Of a DNA stretch of 64,000 nucleotides, positions 61,807 through 64,000 are shown piece after piece (position 1 is the stretch's first letter; each line of letters begins with the position of its first letter). Under the pieces are notes generated by a model. The model did no database searches and was not told the DNA's origin. It saw only the letters and a program-made list of their open reading frames with translations. Source of the DNA: Dehalococcoidia bacterium (GTDB taxonomy: Bacteria; Chloroflexota; Dehalococcoidia; GIF9; UBA5629); NCBI GenBank assembly GCA_003142375.1, contig PLME01000004.1, positions 169,158 through 233,157 on the forward strand. Reading direction: 5' to 3'. The position numbers and the translations under genes are program-made.

Positions 61807-62640
61807 ATGGACCTTAAATATTTAAAATACGAACAGTCAGGGAAAATCGGGGTAGTTACTTTAAACCGTCCGGAAGTCAGGAATGCTTTGAGTATGGACA
61901 TGTTTCTAGAGCTATTTGACACCATACACAAATTGGATTGGGCTGATGAAATCAGTGTGCTTATCGTCAAAGGGGCGGGTAAGGGTTTTTCGTCGGGATA
62001 CGATATAGACGAGATTGCCCTGCGTGACGAATTACCGCCGCACCGGGATATTATGCGCGATTTCGACGTACTGCGTATTTACGATGGAATCAGGAAATGC
62101 ACGATGGCAACCATAGCGCAGTTGCACGGCTTCTGCCTGAACGGTGCTACCGACCTCTGTCATCAGCTCGACTTCACCATCGTCGCCGAGGATTGTGTTG
62201 TCGGATATCCAACCATGCGCTGCTGGGGCGCCAGTATGGCCAACATGTGGCTTTACCATATGGGACCGCAGTGGACCAAGTATATGATGATGACCGGCGA
62301 CTTTATTTACGGAGCGTTTGCTGAGAAGATAGGTTTCGCTATCAAGTCGGTCCCTCCGGAGCAGCTCGAAAAAACAGTCATGGACTTTGCGGAAAGGCTG
62401 GCCAATGTCGATAAGAAGATTCTGTCTGCGCATAAGCGATGCGTTAATGCCGGCCTGGAACTGATGGGCTGCCGATCGATGCTCGATTTTGGGGCACAAA
62501 GCGACTGCCTGACAAATACCGCCGACATTGTTCAGAGGACGTTCAACAGGACAAGCGGCCTGGGACTTGAAGCGCTGCTCAAAGAGGTCAACCAGGGCTT
62601 TAAACCCCAGAAAGCCCCCTTCGAGCCGCTGGATTCATAG
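61807..62640 (+). CDS. Enoyl-CoA hydratase/isomerase family protein
   Basis: Crotonase fold from ATG 61807 (a GTG at 61795 is possible): NRPEVRNAL, GKGFSSGYDI and LNGATDLCHQLDFTIVAED. The usual glycine-rich LGIIPGAGG region is altered (YPTMRCWGASMANMW), so hydratase chemistry is not certain. CoA-thioester metabolism with the divergent SDR. Confidence 0.88.
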   Translation: MDLKYLKYEQSGKIGVVTLNRPEVRNALSMDMFLELFDTIHKLDWADEISVLIVKGAGKGFSSGYDIDEIALRDELPPHRDIMRDFDVLRIYDGIRKCTMATIAQLHGFCLNGATDLCHQLDFTIVAEDCVVGYPTMRCWGASMANMWLYHMGPQWTKYMMMTGDFIYGAFAEKIGFAIKSVPPEQLEKTVMDFAERLANVDKKILSAHKRCVNAGLELMGCRSMLDFGAQSDCLTNTADIVQRTFNRTSGLGLEALLKEVNQGFKPQKAPFEPLDS

Positions 62641-62651
62641 GACGGGGTTAC

Positions 62652-63383
62652 TCATTCGCCATGGGACTTAAGCAAGTTGCCAATCTCCTGAGGCAAGAGC
62701 TTTCTAAACTCTCCCTCTTTGAGGTTCCCCAGCTTTAGATTGCCTATCCTGACCCGTTTGAGGTCCCTGACAAGATGGCCGAGGTAAGCAAACATACGCC
62801 TCACCTGGCGGGTTCGCCCTTCGTGGATAACGATACTGTAATTGAAAGGTGGGTCATAGCCGATTTCACTTACGGCGGCGGGTGAGGTCAGGCCATCATC
62901 CAGCAATAGTCCTTTTTCCATCTCCTCTTTCTCGCGAGGGCTGAGCGTTCCGTCGACATGAACGAGGTATTCCTTTCCCAGCTCGAATTTGGGGTGAGTC
63001 AGCCGGTAGGTCAGATTGCCGTCGTTGGTGAGCAGCAGCAGGCCCGTAGTATCCTGGTCCAACCTGCCCACAGGGTAAATGCCCAGGCCGCGGTATTCGG
63101 GCGGCAATATATCCAGAACGGTCCTGCGGCCCCTGTCGTCGCTGGTCGTACTGAGCAACCCTGCAGGCTTATTGAGCATAAGCACGATCTTTGCCTGGTG
63201 ATGTGATTTCAGGAGCTTGCCATCGCATGTGATCTCGTCGAATTCAGGGTATACGGGCATGGTATAGCTTGCAGCGGCCTTTCCGTTGACGGTAATGCGG
63301 CCCAGCTTTACAGCGGCAACGGCCTGGCGCCTGGCGCCCACACCGGCTTCAACCAGGAACTTGTGCAGTGGGATCGAATCCAT
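62652..63383 (-). CDS. Pseudouridine synthase, RsuA/RluB family
   Basis: S4 RNA-binding domain (about 1-55), then the catalytic domain with GRLDQDTTGLLLLTNDG (catalytic Asp) and EGRTRQVRRMF. Modifies a single uridine in 16S or 23S rRNA. I start at ATG 63383 (MDSIPLHKFL) because the S4 domain begins there; the frame is open to 63401. Confidence 0.93.
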   Translation of the reverse strand: MDSIPLHKFLVEAGVGARRQAVAAVKLGRITVNGKAAASYTMPVYPEFDEITCDGKLLKSHHQAKIVLMLNKPAGLLSTTSDDRGRRTVLDILPPEYRGLGIYPVGRLDQDTTGLLLLTNDGNLTYRLTHPKFELGKEYLVHVDGTLSPREKEEMEKGLLLDDGLTSPAAVSEIGYDPPFNYSIVIHEGRTRQVRRMFAYLGHLVRDLKRVRIGNLKLGNLKEGEFRKLLPQEIGNLLKSHGE

Positions 63384-63419
63384 AGCAGAGTATTGTAACA
63401 CGGCCGGGGCAGTACCCGT

Positions 63420-64000
63420 TTACTTACTCTTGCCCTGCAGATAGTTGATCATCGGTGGTGTGACCAGCGGCACAACGTCTCCGATCATGTGCGGCATGAG
63501 GGTGTCCATTACCTTGGGCATCATAACCGGCATCTGTTCCGACATATAGTCCGGCATGGGGATCATCTCGCCCACCAGGCCGAGCATTTTGGGCATCACC
63601 TTGGGCATCATCATGGGCAGCAGTAAGGGGAAGAGTATGGGGAACATGGGTTTCATCAGGTTGAGCGCCCCGGGTATCTTGCCCATAAAGCGCATCATGG
63701 GTCCCATGCCGAAGGGCATGGCATCGATCAGCTCCGGCCACATTTTGCCCATCAGATTGGCGAAGCCCTGCGGCGTCATAAGCGCGATCATGCCTTCGAA
63801 AACGGCCCACTGCTTCTTGACCTCGGGGTTGGGATCGGGGAAATCAAATCCCATCCTCGAGCAGCAAAAGCGCGCCAGGTCTGTTATTTCCATATCGATC
63901 TTCTTCTTATCTGCCGACACGCGCAGTTGAAACTGGCAGCACGGGCACAATGCCAGAATCTTCTCAGCGCCCACTTCCTGCGCCTCTCCAATGCGGCACT
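63420..64000 (-). CDS. CCG-type protein with Met/Pro-rich tail, truncated by window edge
   Basis: The frame is open through the right edge (CRIGEAQEVG precedes a possible internal GTG at 63974). ALCPCCQFQLR matches the second CCG motif of HdrB/GlpC-like Cys-rich proteins that bind Fe-S. The remainder (about 90-184) is unusual: extremely Met/Pro-rich with LFPLLLPMMMPKVMPKML, perhaps membrane-associated. The start and N-terminal half are off the window. Confidence 0.78.
   Translation of the reverse strand, partial: CRIGEAQEVGAEKILALCPCCQFQLRVSADKKKIDMEITDLARFCCSRMGFDFPDPNPEVKKQWAVFEGMIALMTPQGFANLMGKMWPELIDAMPFGMGPMMRFMGKIPGALNLMKPMFPILFPLLLPMMMPKVMPKMLGLVGEMIPMPDYMSEQMPVMMPKVMDTLMPHMIGDVVPLVTPPMINYLQGKSK

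Overview
The window looks like a chromosome segment of an uncultured Chloroflexota bacterium, most likely class Dehalococcoidia. This is an inference from gene content: many lipobox lipoproteins, Ig-like 'GGTSTLSW' repeats, tandem UspA proteins, receiver-only regulators, tiny membrane or basic proteins with strong GGAGG ribosome sites, and single-copy core genes mixed with CoA and short-chain dehydrogenase metabolism. There is no rRNA, CRISPR array or replication origin.

Region 1 (1-11.6 kb) is an AT-rich accessory zone. It holds one intact tyrosine recombinase (1447-2397), three 3' fragments of a CAT-anticodon tRNA (about 775, 8245, 9979), truncated copies of the recombinase 3' end, a dispersed compound repeat and small orphan genes (lipoproteins, membrane proteins, a DnaQ-BRCT nuclease, a zinc-ribbon protein, a DUF1254 lipoprotein). 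It reads as stacked and decayed tRNA-targeted elements. Region 2 (11.6-26.9 kb) carries a 1532-residue hybrid histidine kinase with its receiver partner, a catalase, a methyltransferase, a LytS-type 5TM protein, another tRNA 3' relic with a recombinase tail, a tandem duplication of Ig-like lipoprotein loci, and several broken membrane genes.

Region 3 (26.9-45.5 kb) is more core-like and GC-richer: an EFR1-type ferredoxin/flavodoxin, two paralogous exported helical-repeat proteins, a phosphoesterase, an extradiol dioxygenase-like protein, ketopantoate reductase, a DUF362 ferredoxin, an IS1595-type insertion, a sulfite-oxidase-fold lipoprotein with a cytochrome b-like membrane protein, exonuclease III, and a run of zinc-ribbon proteins with Pro/Tyr-rich linkers. 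It ends at four tRNAs: Val(CAC), Leu(CAG), Arg(GCG), Val(TAC).

Region 4 (45.83-51.17 kb) is a 5.3-kb island integrated at tRNA-Val(TAC) and bounded by an identical 47-bp repeat of the tRNA 3' end. It has no working integrase. It carries a J-domain/beta-sandwich/zinc-ribbon protein, a zinc-ribbon membrane protein, a winged-helix protein, a possible EVE/PUA-like protein and a Cys-rich small protein, plus internal duplicated non-coding blocks and a 20-bp perfect hairpin beside attL. This is the best candidate for something undescribed.

Region 5 (51.2-64 kb) is core metabolism and envelope stress: a BKACE-family enzyme, a cyclase-family hydrolase and an SDR in one direction, a PatB-type C-S lyase, a solute-binding lipoprotein, a 7TM-PAS-GGDEF sensor, an ECF sigma/membrane anti-sigma-like/HtrA operon, a second SDR, an enoyl-CoA hydratase, an RluB-type pseudouridine synthase, and a Met-rich CCG-type protein cut by the window edge.
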